Assembly (NCBI GenBank): GCA_017442365.1
Contig: JAFRZW010000004.1
Span: 139,445 to 203,444 of the forward strand
Length of the DNA stretch: 64,000 nt
Reading direction: 5' to 3'
DNA from: Rikenellaceae bacterium
GTDB lineage: Bacteria > Bacteroidota > Bacteroidia > Bacteroidales > Rikenellaceae
The notes beneath the pieces were generated by a model. It saw only the letters and a list, made by a program, of their open reading frames with translations. It had not been told where the DNA came from and ran no database searches. Within the stretch, counting starts at the first letter, position 1. Every line of letters starts with the position of its first letter. A program made the translations under genes and the position numbers. Shown one piece after another: positions 43,948 through 53,700 of this stretch.

Positions 43948-45621
43948 CTACTTATTGATCTTAGCCCACGAGTCCTTCAACGTTACCGTGCGGTTGAATA
44001 CCAACTTCTCGGGCGTCGAATCGGTATCGGGACAGAAGTAACCCACGCGCTCGAACTGGAAGGTCTTACCAACAGGTGCCTCAGCCAACGAAGGCTCCAA
44101 GTAACCCGTAGTCTTAACCAACGAGGTGGGGTTCAAGTAGTCCATAAAGTTGTCATCGTTGGGATCCTCGACCGAGAACAGCGTCTCGAACAGACGAACC
44201 TCAGCCTCGACAGCGTGGCGAGCACTAACCCAATGGATTACACCCTTCACACGACGACCGTCCGACGACGAACCACCACCCGACTGCGGGTCGTAGGTAC
44301 AACGCAGCTCAACGATCTCGCCATTCTCGTCCTTCACAACCTCCTCGCAACGAATCAGGTACGAATAGCGCAGACGCACCTCCTGACCCGGCGACAGACG
44401 ATAGTACTTCTTGGGCGGCACCTCCATAAAGTCGTCGCGGTCGATATAGATCTCGCGCGAGAAGGGCACCTGACGTGTGCCAGCAGCCTCGTCCTCGGGA
44501 TTATTGATGCAGGTGAAATACTCGGTCTTATCCTCAGGATAGTTGGTGATGGTAACCTTCAAAGGCTTCAAGACTGCCATACGACGCTCAGCGGTCTTGT
44601 TCAAATCCTCACGCACGCAGAACTCCATCAAGCTCAGGTCGATCACATTATCGCGCTTAGCCACACCCACCTTCTCGGCAAATGCACGTACCGCAGCGGG
44701 GGTATAACCCTTACGACGCAGAGCGCAGATAGTCGGCATACGGGGGTCGTCCCAACCCATCACGATACCGCTCTGAACCAATTTGAGCAACTTACGCTTA
44801 CTCATCATCGTATAGGTCAGATTCAGGCGTGCGAACTCGTACTGGTGGCTGGGGAAGATCTCCAACTTCTCGATAAACCAATCGTACAACGGTCGGTGAA
44901 CATCGAACTCCAACGTACAGATCGAGTGAGTGATCTGCTCGATCGAGTCGCTCTGACCGTGTGCATAGTCGTACATCGGGTAGATGCACCACTTGCTGCC
45001 CGTACGGTGGTGATCGGCGTGGATAATACGGTACATAATCGGGTCGCGGAACAGCATATTGGGGTGCGCCATATCGATCTTGGCACGCAACACGCGGCTG
45101 CCGTCCTCGAACTCGCCTGCACGCATACGCTCAAACAGATCCAAGTTCTCCTCGACCGAACGATCACGCCACGGCGAGGGAGTACCCGGAACGGTTACCG
45201 TACCGCGATTCTCGCGAATCTGCTCCTGAGTCTGGTCATCGACGTATGCCAAACCCTTCTTGATGAGCACCTTCGCCCACTCATACAGCTGATCGAAATA
45301 GTCCGAAGCGTAGTACTCGCCGGCCCAATCGAAACCGAGCCACTTGATATCCTCTTTGATCGAATCAACGTACTCGGTATCCTCCTTCACGGGGTTGGTA
45401 TCGTCGAAACGCAAGTTACACTTACCGCCATATTTCTTTGCCAAACCGAAGTTCAAGCAGATACTCTTGGCGTGGCCAATATGCAGATAGCCATTCGGCT
45501 CAGGCGGGAAACGAGTCTGAACTCGTGTGTTACCCTCGGCGATGGCACCGGTTATGATCTCTTCGAGAAAATTGAGCGGCTTCTGAGTGCCGTTCTGTTC
45601 GTTGATGTTTTCAATTGCCAT
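43948..45621 (-). CDS. glnS: Glutaminyl-tRNA synthetase
   Basis: This 557 aa class I synthetase charges tRNA-Gln directly. The HIGH motif is at 47-50 ([18 protein letters not shown]) and the KMSKS equivalent is [11 protein letters not shown] near residue 270. The C-terminal anticodon-binding beta-barrels include [19 protein letters not shown]. The length fits bacterial GlnRS rather than GltX (about 480). A -7 box TAAATTTG precedes it at 45642-45649. Its substrate tRNA is encoded about 4.5 kb away in this window. Confidence 0.97.
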   Translation of the reverse strand: MAIENINEQNGTQKPLNFLEEIITGAIAEGNTRVQTRFPPEPNGYLHIGHAKSICLNFGLAKKYGGKCNLRFDDTNPVKEDTEYVDSIKEDIKWLGFDWAGEYYASDYFDQLYEWAKVLIKKGLAYVDDQTQEQIRENRGTVTVPGTPSPWRDRSVEENLDLFERMRAGEFEDGSRVLRAKIDMAHPNMLFRDPIMYRIIHADHHRTGSKWCIYPMYDYAHGQSDSIEQITHSICTLEFDVHRPLYDWFIEKLEIFPSHQYEFARLNLTYTMMSKRKLLKLVQSGIVMGWDDPRMPTICALRRKGYTPAAVRAFAEKVGVAKRDNVIDLSLMEFCVREDLNKTAERRMAVLKPLKVTITNYPEDKTEYFTCINNPEDEAAGTRQVPFSREIYIDRDDFMEVPPKKYYRLSPGQEVRLRYSYLIRCEEVVKDENGEIVELRCTYDPQSGGGSSSDGRRVKGVIHWVSARHAVEAEVRLFETLFSVEDPNDDNFMDYLNPTSLVKTTGYLEPSLAEAPVGKTFQFERVGYFCPDTDSTPEKLVFNRTVTLKDSWAKINK

Positions 45622-45641
45622 AATCTCAAAATTTTTGGCGT

Positions 45642-45649
45642 CAAATTTA
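45642..45649 (-). promoter_or_regulatory. -7 box TAAATTTG for glnS
   Basis: The minus-strand TAnnTTTG octamer lies 20 bases before the glnS ATG. The -33 element is not convincing. Confidence 0.45.
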
Positions 45650-45713
45650 TAAATTTTTTTGCTATTATTCGCTCTATTCGACCGTTAATTCGCTCGCTGT
45701 CGCGATTTTTGTG

Positions 45714-46835
45714 CTATTTGTCGATATCGCGGACATTGCGTTTGTCCATAATCACACCATCGTCAAGCACCACAACACCCACCTTTGCACGCAACATCGT
45801 CATCAACGTCGTGGCGTCAATATTATAACAGCGCACCTCCTCACTCTCGCCAAAACGGCGATATGTAACCTCGCGCAACGATTCGGGGGTGAGGCACACT
45901 ACCCTTGCGCCCTCAGCCGTTGCTCGATTGACCAAAGCCTCCAAACGGCTCTCCCACGCAGGCTTGACATCGGCAAAGTCGCCCACACAGATCATATAGG
46001 TTTTGCCCTCATATCCGAGCACATCGTCGGTTGCATCACCCTCGGCATCGTGCAACGAGAACTCAGCCAACAGCGCGTCCGACACGGGATCCGATTCGAC
46101 AGCCTCGGTGCGGGTATCAACCCACTCCCACTTGCTCTCATCTTGCCACTCAGTATCCTCCAACGAGAACTCACGCTCCTCGCCCGTCTGCAAATTGCGA
46201 TAGACCAGCACCGTCTTGCCCTCCTCCATTTCGAAGTCGGTCGAAACAGCCTCACGCAACGATGTGCCCACCTTATAGGGCAGGAAATCGACCAGCGGCA
46301 GGTGGCGGTAGCAATAGATACCCAGACCAAATGCCACGCACATAATCAGTCCCGTCATCACCAGCTCCCAGCGCGCGACGGTAAATATCTTCTCCTTGCG
46401 CACGCTCCACCAGATGACGATACTCATCGGCAGCAGCACCAGATTCTTGGCTAATGTTTCCCAATTCGACAGTTTCACCGCGTCGCCAAAGCAGCCGCAA
46501 TCCTCCACCGGTAACCACATCGCCGTAATGAACGTAACGGTCGTGAAGAACAACATCGCCAGCACCGCAAAGATCGATATCAGCGGTGTGCGCACACGGA
46601 ACAGCAACATCAAACCCATCATCAGCTCTGCTCCGCACAACCAGATCGAAAAGCCGAAGCGTGCATACTTCAAGTTCTCAAAGCCAAATGCGTTCAGATA
46701 CTCGCTGATCTTGATAGCCGTGCCCCACGGATCGACCACCTTGACAAATCCCGAAAAGATGAACGTCAGCGCAAACAATATGCGGCACAAAGTCGCCACT
46801 GTTTGAAAAATATCCCTACTCTCCCTTTGTAACAT
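45714..46835 (-). CDS. DoxX/BT_3928-like membrane protein with C-terminal soluble domain
   Basis: The product is 373 aa from the ATG at 46835, which follows the tmk stop by 28 bases. The N-terminal third is a four-helix DoxX-like domain (RILFALTFIFSGFVKVVDPW, then CGCFGDAVKLSNWE, a conserved Cys pair). The C-terminal part, after another helix (ELVMTGLIMCVAFGLGIYCY), resembles a thioredoxin-like fold without a CxxC. It fits the BT_3928 family. An oxidoreductase-like role is suggested for DoxX proteins but not shown. It is in an apparent tmk-BT_3928 unit. Confidence 0.75.
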   Translation of the reverse strand: MLQRESRDIFQTVATLCRILFALTFIFSGFVKVVDPWGTAIKISEYLNAFGFENLKYARFGFSIWLCGAELMMGLMLLFRVRTPLISIFAVLAMLFFTTVTFITAMWLPVEDCGCFGDAVKLSNWETLAKNLVLLPMSIVIWWSVRKEKIFTVARWELVMTGLIMCVAFGLGIYCYRHLPLVDFLPYKVGTSLREAVSTDFEMEEGKTVLVYRNLQTGEEREFSLEDTEWQDESKWEWVDTRTEAVESDPVSDALLAEFSLHDAEGDATDDVLGYEGKTYMICVGDFADVKPAWESRLEALVNRATAEGARVVCLTPESLREVTYRRFGESEEVRCYNIDATTLMTMLRAKVGVVVLDDGVIMDKRNVRDIDK

Positions 46836-46863
46836 CTCTATATCAGTTTTTTCATTTATCTCA

Positions 46864-47544
46864 CTACAAAAGCGGCTCAACCAACGCCTCGATCTTGGCG
46901 AAGATTTCATCGGGCGTCTGCATCTGTCCCTCGCCCGTCGAGCAGTCGATTACCTTCAAACGCTCGTCGGTCGTAGCAGCACGCAGATAGACCTCGCGCA
47001 CCGTGCGTTGCAGATCGAGCGACGCCTCGTGAATATCACTCGCACCATTCAGATAGCTACGGTCGTCGCCCTCGCGCTGCTCGCGGAGCTTGCGCTCGGT
47101 GAATGCAAAGGGCACATCGAGAAAAATCGACAGGTCGGGCTCGGGAATGGCAAACTCCTCATACTCGGTGCGCATAATCCACTCTTGCAGAGCCGCGCGC
47201 TCCTCCTCGCTCTTGAACTTTGCGCATTGGTAGCCCACATTCGAATAGACGTAGCGATCGACAATCACCGCCTTGCCCTCGCTGAGCCAACCGCGGATCA
47301 TCGGAGCCGCCTCGGCACGGTCGCCCGCATACAACAGCGCAACCAGATAGGGATTCACCTGCTCCAACGCACCCAACTCGCCACGCAGAAAGCGAGCGAT
47401 CAAATCGCCATAAATCGGAGCATCGAAGCGTGGAAAGTGAAGGTACTCACTCTCGATGCCACGTGCGGCCAACGCCTCGCGCAACTTTTTGATCTGGGTC
47501 GATTTACCGGCGCCATCGACGCCTTCGAGAACTATGAACGGCAT
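46864..47544 (-). CDS. tmk: Thymidylate kinase
   Basis: This 226 aa enzyme phosphorylates dTMP to dTDP. The ATG at 47544 yields MPFIVLEGVDGAGKSTQIKK, with the P-loop at residues 8-15. Other motifs are the DR(Y/H) substrate motif in VIVDRYVYSN and a lid region KLREQREGDDRSY. The in-frame upstream region to 47616 is excluded because the P-loop should lie within 10 residues of the start. It is followed by the DoxX-like gene. Confidence 0.95.
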   Translation of the reverse strand: MPFIVLEGVDGAGKSTQIKKLREALAARGIESEYLHFPRFDAPIYGDLIARFLRGELGALEQVNPYLVALLYAGDRAEAAPMIRGWLSEGKAVIVDRYVYSNVGYQCAKFKSEEERAALQEWIMRTEYEEFAIPEPDLSIFLDVPFAFTERKLREQREGDDRSYLNGASDIHEASLDLQRTVREVYLRAATTDERLKVIDCSTGEGQMQTPDEIFAKIEALVEPLL

Positions 47545-47614
47545 AGTGATTTCGGTTAAAATGGTTTCAACTTTCAAAGTTAGTGTTTTTTTGCTGATTA
47601 TCATAATTTTCAGC

Positions 47615-47647
47615 ACAAAAAAAACCGCACCTCATCGGGCGCGGCTT
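47615..47647 (-). terminator. Terminator of the DUF349-pyrG-yidC transcript
   Basis: On the minus strand AAGCCGCGCC (complement of 47638-47647) pairs with 47622-47631 using two G-U wobbles and a 6-base loop, followed by a run of T residues. It lies just beyond the yidC stop. Confidence 0.8.
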
Positions 47648-47670
47648 TTTGATCTGTCAAGCAAAGCGAC

Positions 47671-49638
47671 TTACTTGCGACGCTGTTGCTGCTGCTGAGC
47701 CTGCTGCTGACGCTGCTCACGCAACATCTCCTGCTGCTGCTTCAACAACTCCTCATAACGCTGCTGGAAACTGCTCTTTTTCTTCTTCTTTTTCTTCTTG
47801 GCGTTGGCCTGCATCTGCGCACGCACCTTATCATCGTCCAACATTGCACGGATTATGTAGGTCAGAGCAATGGTGATCAACTGCGAAATGAAGTAGTAGT
47901 AGCACAAACCACTCGAATAGCTATTGAACCACAAGAGCATCATCACAGGCATCATATAGAGCGTCATAAACTTCATACCTGCCATCTGAGGCTGCGATGC
48001 GGCGGTCTGCTGATAGTTGATCCACGAATAGACAAACAACGACACGGCCATCAACAGCGCGAACAAGCTCACGTGGTCGCCATACCAAGGAATCGAGAAG
48101 GGCAGGTTGAGCACGCTATCGTAGGTCGAAAGGTCATCAGCCCACAAGAAGCTCTCGCCACGCAACTCGATCGAGGCAGGGAAGAAACGGAACATCGCAA
48201 TCAGAATAGGCATCTGGATCAACATCGGCAAGCAACCACCCATCGGGCTGATACCGGCACGCTGATAGAGCTCCATAACGGCCTGCTGTTTCTTCATTGC
48301 ATCGTCGGGATTGGGATAGCGCGCATTGATCTCGTCCATTTCGGGCTTGATAACGCGCATCTTAGCCGTCGATACGTACGACTTGTAGGTCAGCGGCGAG
48401 ATAATAATCTTGATCACGATGGTCATAATCAAAATGATCCAACCGAAATTGCCGATATACTTGCTCAGGAAATCGAACATCGGGATCACGAACCAGCGAT
48501 TAACCCAGCCGAAGATACCCCAACCCAGCGGAATCAAACGCTCCAAATAGAGCGGTTCGTCGTTCTCCGAAACGCACTTATTCAAGATCGAATACTTGTT
48601 CGGACCGAAGTAGAATTGGAACTTATAGTCGGTTGTCTGCTTTGCATAGGGAATCGACATCGACGCATTGAAGCTCTTCAACTCCTCCGAGCCCTCGGGG
48701 AAGGTCGTGTAGCGCATCGACGCATAGTCGAAATTATTCTCTGCGATCAGCACCGACGAGAAGAACTGCTGTTTGAACGCTACCCAATTAACGCGGGTAT
48801 TCTCGGTCTCCTCGGCACGCTCGCCCACCGACAACTCCTCGATCGAACTCTCGCCAGGGAAACGATAGGCAATCGTCGTTGCCATATTCTCGTTCTGGAA
48901 ACCCTTCTCGTTGCGGAGCGAAATGCTGCGCCAAACAACGTCCAACTGAGTCTGGTTGCTCATCAACTGCTCCATATCGACCATACGTACGTCGAAATCG
49001 ATCATATAGTTACGAGCCACCGACTCCGAATCATACACCTTATAGACGTACTCGATAGCCGACATTCCGCTCACCGGCAGACGCATAACAACCTGCTGAT
49101 AATCGTCAATCTTCTGCACCGGATCGACCACGAAAGCGTAATCGTGGGTATTGAGGCGAACATTGTTCAGCCCGTTGCGCACGTACATACAGATATCGAA
49201 ATCGGCCGAACCCTCGCGCATCATCTGCACGTGCTCGGTGCGCTCACCCTCGGCGTAACGCATATAGTCCTTCAACTCGACACCCGTAATCTGCGCACCT
49301 CGATTCGAGAACGTAACCTTCATCACATCATTCTCGACCTCGAAGGTTTGATCTGCGCCCTTCAATGCTGCATACAGATCATTACCCAAATTTGCATTCA
49401 AAGCCTCATCGGCACGCTGCTGACGCTGCTCAGCCGTCAGAGTATCTACTGCGATTGAAGCCATCTCGACTACCGCTGTTGAGTCAGCCTCGACTGACGA
49501 CGTTTGCAGTTCGGGGTGTGCCTCAATCCACTCGGCCTGAGCCTTCTGGTACTCCTGCTGTTGTTTGTTTGTGTAGAAACTATATCCAATCAGTATGGCA
49601 CCGATCAAGACAAGTCCGATAATTGAATTTTTATCCAT
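47671..49638 (-). CDS. yidC: Membrane protein insertase YidC
   Basis: This 655 aa inner-membrane protein inserts and folds membrane proteins with or without SecYEG. It has an N-terminal helix (IIGLVLIGAILIGYSFY), a large periplasmic beta domain (about 85-350) and the conserved five-helix core with YKSYVSTAKMRVIKPEMDEI and GISPMGGCLPMLIQMPILIA. The C-terminal tail is long, very lysine-rich (a seven-Lys run) and then glutamine-rich, which would contact the ribosome. It is in line with pyrG (48-base gap) and the DUF349 gene. Confidence 0.96.
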   Translation of the reverse strand: MDKNSIIGLVLIGAILIGYSFYTNKQQQEYQKAQAEWIEAHPELQTSSVEADSTAVVEMASIAVDTLTAEQRQQRADEALNANLGNDLYAALKGADQTFEVENDVMKVTFSNRGAQITGVELKDYMRYAEGERTEHVQMMREGSADFDICMYVRNGLNNVRLNTHDYAFVVDPVQKIDDYQQVVMRLPVSGMSAIEYVYKVYDSESVARNYMIDFDVRMVDMEQLMSNQTQLDVVWRSISLRNEKGFQNENMATTIAYRFPGESSIEELSVGERAEETENTRVNWVAFKQQFFSSVLIAENNFDYASMRYTTFPEGSEELKSFNASMSIPYAKQTTDYKFQFYFGPNKYSILNKCVSENDEPLYLERLIPLGWGIFGWVNRWFVIPMFDFLSKYIGNFGWIILIMTIVIKIIISPLTYKSYVSTAKMRVIKPEMDEINARYPNPDDAMKKQQAVMELYQRAGISPMGGCLPMLIQMPILIAMFRFFPASIELRGESFLWADDLSTYDSVLNLPFSIPWYGDHVSLFALLMAVSLFVYSWINYQQTAASQPQMAGMKFMTLYMMPVMMLLWFNSYSSGLCYYYFISQLITIALTYIIRAMLDDDKVRAQMQANAKKKKKKKKSSFQQRYEELLKQQQEMLREQRQQQAQQQQQRRK

Positions 49639-49686
49639 CTCAAATTTTTAAGTTGCACAATTATTTTATCACTCAGCCCGCTCAAT

Positions 49687-51297
49687 CTATTTCTTGTTAG
49701 CCAACGATGCTGCTACAAACGCAACAAACAGCGGGTGAGGATTCAGCACATTGCTGCTATACTCGGGGTGATACTGCGTAGCTACAAACCACGGGTGGTT
49801 ATCCAACTCCACCACCTCGACAAGACCCATCTCGGGATTCATACCCACTGCGCGCATACCTGCTGCCTCGAACTCATCGAGATACTCGTTGTTGAACTCG
49901 TAGCGGTGGTGATGACGCTCCTCGATAGTCGTTGCATTGTAAGCACGGCACACCTTCGAGTGGGGATCCAAGTGGCAAGGATAAGCGCCACGACGCATCG
50001 TGCTACCCTCCGACAGACCCTTCTGCTCCTCCATCACGTCGATTACGGGGCAGGTCGTAGGTGCCATCTCGGTTGAATTAGCATTCTCGTAACCCAATAC
50101 GTTGCGTGCAAACTCGATCACAGCGCACTGCATACCCAAGCAGATACCGAAGAAGGGAACTTTGTTCTCGCGGGCATACTTCACAGCAGTCAGTTTGCCG
50201 TCGATACCACGATTGCCCGATCCCGGTGCTACCATAATACCATTCATCTTGCCCAAGAGCTCCTCAACCGACGCAGGTGTAACCTTCTCGGCAGCAACCA
50301 AGTGCAGTTTTACCTTACAATCATTCACCGCACCTGCGTGAACAAACGACTCGATGATCGACTTATAGGCATCGGGCAACTCGACATACTTACCGACCAG
50401 CGCGATATCGACACGCTTCGAAGGATTCTTAACCTTCTCAACGAATGCCTCCCAAGCCTTCATATCCGACGGTTTGTCGGCAGGCAGATTCAACTTCTCC
50501 AACAGCACCAAATCCAGATTCTGCTCGCGCATCTTCAAAGGCACCTCATAGATCGTAGGAACGTCCATCGACTCAACCACAGCCTGAGGATCGACATTGC
50601 AGAACAGAGCCACCTTGCGACGCACCTCCTGAGGCAGATGATGCTCCGAACGAAGTACCAACACATCGGGCTGCAAACCATTCTCCAACAGAGCCTTAAC
50701 CGAGTGCTGAGTAGGCTTGGTCTTCAACTCGGCACTTGCCGTCATATAGGGCACAAGTGTCAAATGAACCAACGCCGTATTGCGATAACCGAGCTGATAG
50801 CGCAACTGACGTACCGACTCGATGTAAGGCAACGACTCGATATCGCCCACCGTACCACCGATCTCGGTAATGATCACGTCATAGATCTTCTTAGCCGACA
50901 AGAGCTGGATACGGCGCTTGATCTCGTCCGTAATATGAGGAATAACCTGCACGGTCTTGCCCATATACTCGCCACGACGCTCCTTGTTGATTACACTCTG
51001 GTAGATCTTACCCGTCGTAACCGTATTCGCACTCGACGTCGGGATCGCCGTAAAACGCTCATAGTGGCCCAAATCGAGGTCAGCCTCCGTTCCGTCGTTG
51101 GTAACATAGCACTCGCCGTGCTCGTACGGATTCAACGTACCAGGATCGACGTTGATATAAGGGTCGCACTTCTGGATTGCAACCGAATAGCCGCGTGCCT
51201 GCAACAGACGCGCAATCGACGATGAGATGATACCTTTGCCAAGCGACGAAGCAACACCGCCCGTTACGAAGATATACTTGGGTTTTGCAATTGACAT
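49687..51297 (-). CDS. pyrG: CTP synthase
   Basis: This 536 aa enzyme makes CTP from UTP, ATP and glutamine. The N-terminal synthetase domain has the P-loop FVTGGVASSLGKGIISSS and the CTP-feedback region EIGGTVGDIESLPYIE. The C-terminal class I glutaminase has nucleophile Cys in FFGICLGMQCAVIE and the His-Glu pair in ATQYHPEYSS. Length is standard. It lies between the DUF349 gene (41-base gap) and yidC on one strand, likely one transcript. Confidence 0.98.
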   Translation of the reverse strand: MSIAKPKYIFVTGGVASSLGKGIISSSIARLLQARGYSVAIQKCDPYINVDPGTLNPYEHGECYVTNDGTEADLDLGHYERFTAIPTSSANTVTTGKIYQSVINKERRGEYMGKTVQVIPHITDEIKRRIQLLSAKKIYDVIITEIGGTVGDIESLPYIESVRQLRYQLGYRNTALVHLTLVPYMTASAELKTKPTQHSVKALLENGLQPDVLVLRSEHHLPQEVRRKVALFCNVDPQAVVESMDVPTIYEVPLKMREQNLDLVLLEKLNLPADKPSDMKAWEAFVEKVKNPSKRVDIALVGKYVELPDAYKSIIESFVHAGAVNDCKVKLHLVAAEKVTPASVEELLGKMNGIMVAPGSGNRGIDGKLTAVKYARENKVPFFGICLGMQCAVIEFARNVLGYENANSTEMAPTTCPVIDVMEEQKGLSEGSTMRRGAYPCHLDPHSKVCRAYNATTIEERHHHRYEFNNEYLDEFEAAGMRAVGMNPEMGLVEVVELDNHPWFVATQYHPEYSSNVLNPHPLFVAFVAASLANKK

Positions 51298-51338
51298 AGT
51301 TGTATATTTTTTGGGTTTCTTTTTTTACTTCAATTTGT

Positions 51339-53312
51339 TTAGTTCTCAGCCTGCTCCTCCTCACGGTCAATCATCTTCACCTTCTCGATGGTTTCGGCCA
51401 TCTCGGCCTTGGCCTTCTCGATCTTCACACGCACATCGTTAATCATCGACTCGGCATTCTTCGAATGAGCGAAAAATCCGATGTTATTTTCCAACAAAGC
51501 GATGTCCGCTTCGAGCTGCTTTACCTTATTATATAAACGCTCACGCTCCGAACGCAGACGCTTGTCGCCCGATGCCTTCATCGACGAGAGTTTCGAACGG
51601 AAACGATCCATCGAGCGATCGTGCTCCGAACCACGCAACGTTGCAAACATTGCATCGACAACCTCCTTATACTGCTTTTGCAGCGCATCCTTCTGCTTGA
51701 TGGGCACATAACCGATCTCGTTCCACTTGCGCTGGAACGATTTGATAGCCTCGTAGCCACCCTCCTTAACATCGCAAGCCTTCATCTGCTCCAACAGTTC
51801 GCGCTTAGCCTGCAAATTACGCTCCTGCTCGTTATCAATCGACGAGAAGTGTGCCGCCTTGCGCTCGAAGAAGTAATCGCACGCTGCGCGGAAACGCTTC
51901 CACACTGCGTCCGAGTGGCGGCGCGACACCGTACCAATCTCCTTCCAACGCTTCTGCAATGCGATCAGCTCATCGGCCGTCTTCTTCCAATCCTCGCTAT
52001 CCTTGATCGACTCGGCTGCCTCGCAGATCTCATTCTTCAATTGCAGGTTGTGATCCATCTCGGCTTTGATCTGAGCATAATAATCGCGCTTCATCGCAAA
52101 GAAACGATCGCAAGCGTTGCGGAAACGCTCGTAGATACGGGTATTATCCTTCTTCGGTGCAAAACCGATTGTCTTCCACACCTTCTGAATCTCCAACAGA
52201 CGATCGTTGGCCTTGTTCCACTCCTTGCGCGAAGTGAGCATCTGCTCCGACAGCTCCTCGGCTTTTACACAAAGCTCGGTCTTCATTTCGAGATTCTTCT
52301 GCTGCTCACCTTTGAGCGATTCGAAGTACTCCTGATGAGCCTTATTGACACGCGAGCTTGCCTGCTTGAAACGCTCCCACAGCGGCTCTTTGAACTCATT
52401 AGCCACAGGACCCGTCTCGCGCCACTCGTCGTGCAACTTCTGCAACTTGCGGAACGCCGAAACCACCGACTGCTCCATTACCAACGCCTCGGCCTGCTCG
52501 CACAGAGCGATCTTAGCCTCGTAGTTCTTCTTCAAATCGAGATCACGCAACTCCTTGTTGATCTTAATAAAGTTGTAGAAATTCTCGACGTGCAGGTTGT
52601 AGGTCTCCCACGTGTCCTTCACATTGGCCTGAGGAACGGGACCCGTCTCCTTCCAGCGCTGCTGCAACTCACGGAACTTGGTGAATGTATGGTTGAGCGT
52701 CTCGTCGCTATTAACCAACTCCTTCAACTCGTCGATAATCGCGAGCTTAACTTTCAGGTTCTCCTCCTTAGCCTGCTCCAAGCCTGCTACGAACTCATCG
52801 CGCATCTTGCGGTAACGAGCAAACAGCTCTTTGAGTGTTACCTCAGCGCCATCAATCGACGGCGAGAACTCCTCCTCTTTACCTCCCGCATCGAGGAACT
52901 CCTTGCGCTGAGCATCGACCTCCGAGCGGCGTAATTTGTAGAATGCTATTTTGATCGCCTCGGCATCACCACGCAGGCTCTGCACGGGCTTTGTTTCCAA
53001 CAGTTGTGCAAACAATTCGACAAGTTCGGTCTTGCTCTTACCGACAAGCGACTGCTCATCGGTCGCCATCTGCGCTTCGGGTTGAGCCTCCTCCTCTTCG
53101 GGCGTGGCCTCACCCAGATCAATGCCGGCATTGTCGGCAGCAAGACGAGCCTCCTCGTCCGAAAAATCAACACCCTCGGCCACTTCGGGCTCCTCGGCGT
53201 TAATGGTTGCGGCAACCTCCTCGGGCTGCATCGTGGTAGCTACATTGTGCACATCTTCAGCATTGCTGACTTGTTCCACAGGAACAGACTGGTTGGAAAC
53301 TTTGGTATCCAT
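51339..53312 (-). CDS. DUF349 repeat protein
   Basis: This 657 aa protein has a low-complexity acidic N-terminus (about 1-85, rich in E, A and V) and then tandem helical DUF349 repeats. Repeat units are recognisable from the recurring W-K-x-G/T pattern (RWKETGPVPQA, EWRETGPVANEF, VWKTIGFAPKK, RWKEIGTVSRR, KWNEIGYVPIK), giving at least five copies. The C-terminal part is a long coiled coil (LYNKVKQLEADIALLENNI). The protein is probably soluble. Function is unknown, though related proteins have been connected with nucleic acids or ribosomes. It heads the DUF349-pyrG-yidC unit. Confidence 0.85.
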   Translation of the reverse strand: MDTKVSNQSVPVEQVSNAEDVHNVATTMQPEEVAATINAEEPEVAEGVDFSDEEARLAADNAGIDLGEATPEEEEAQPEAQMATDEQSLVGKSKTELVELFAQLLETKPVQSLRGDAEAIKIAFYKLRRSEVDAQRKEFLDAGGKEEEFSPSIDGAEVTLKELFARYRKMRDEFVAGLEQAKEENLKVKLAIIDELKELVNSDETLNHTFTKFRELQQRWKETGPVPQANVKDTWETYNLHVENFYNFIKINKELRDLDLKKNYEAKIALCEQAEALVMEQSVVSAFRKLQKLHDEWRETGPVANEFKEPLWERFKQASSRVNKAHQEYFESLKGEQQKNLEMKTELCVKAEELSEQMLTSRKEWNKANDRLLEIQKVWKTIGFAPKKDNTRIYERFRNACDRFFAMKRDYYAQIKAEMDHNLQLKNEICEAAESIKDSEDWKKTADELIALQKRWKEIGTVSRRHSDAVWKRFRAACDYFFERKAAHFSSIDNEQERNLQAKRELLEQMKACDVKEGGYEAIKSFQRKWNEIGYVPIKQKDALQKQYKEVVDAMFATLRGSEHDRSMDRFRSKLSSMKASGDKRLRSERERLYNKVKQLEADIALLENNIGFFAHSKNAESMINDVRVKIEKAKAEMAETIEKVKMIDREEEQAEN

Positions 53313-53381
53313 ACTTCAATTAAAGATTTAAGAGTGATCAGGTTACAGCATTTAGACATAGTCTAAACACAGTTTAACGAG

Positions 53382-53412
53382 CAAAGGTAAAACTTTTTAT
53401 TCGATCGTGCAA
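53382..53412 (-). promoter_or_regulatory. Promoter for the DUF349-pyrG-yidC unit
   Basis: The minus-strand -7 box TACCTTTG (complement of 53382-53389) is preceded by TTG (complement of 53410-53412) at a 20-base spacer. Confidence 0.65.
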
Positions 53413-53617
53413 GAACTTTTCGACAAAAATCGACCAACTTACCATCACGCGCGCACATTTATCGCGTGGGCGAGCGGCACACCTCGACCGATTGTCGCGA
53501 GAGGTAGGCAATCGACCTTTCGACCAACCGCCCTTCCGAGGGGGCAAAAAACTCGTCGAAAGGTAATGAATTATAATCGAATGTGCCGATTTTGCGAAAT
53601 TTTATCATTCGACTCTC

Positions 53618-53648
53618 TTTGTTGCATAAGAATTTTTGTATATATTTG
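53618..53648 (+). promoter_or_regulatory. Consensus promoter for ackA-ptb
   Basis: TTTG at 53618-53621, a 19-base spacer, and TATATTTG at 53641-53648: a near-perfect Bacteroidota promoter. The ackA start follows at 53701. Confidence 0.8.
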
Positions 53649-53700
53649 TGTGCCGAATAATGGACTCAAAAAATTAACAAAATAAAATCTCAAAAAAACA

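Larger units (their letters stand above)
53313..53700. other. Intergenic region (388 bases) between divergent DUF349 and ackA
   Basis: It holds the promoters for both flanking genes (53382-53412 and 53618-53648). Between them is a C/G-rich stretch (about 53440-53565) rich in TCGACC-like words, with a hairpin of perfect 10-base arms (53515-53524 and 53555-53564) around a small GCCC/GGGC stem (53530-53533 with 53542-53545). No T run follows the hairpin and I see no convincing ORF. A small RNA or regulatory element is possible. Confidence 0.5.

Noticed and set aside
43891..45828. A 645-codon open frame on the plus strand opposite glnS
   Set aside because: It spans the glnS coding region and its terminator and matches no family; glnS has all its motifs on the minus strand.
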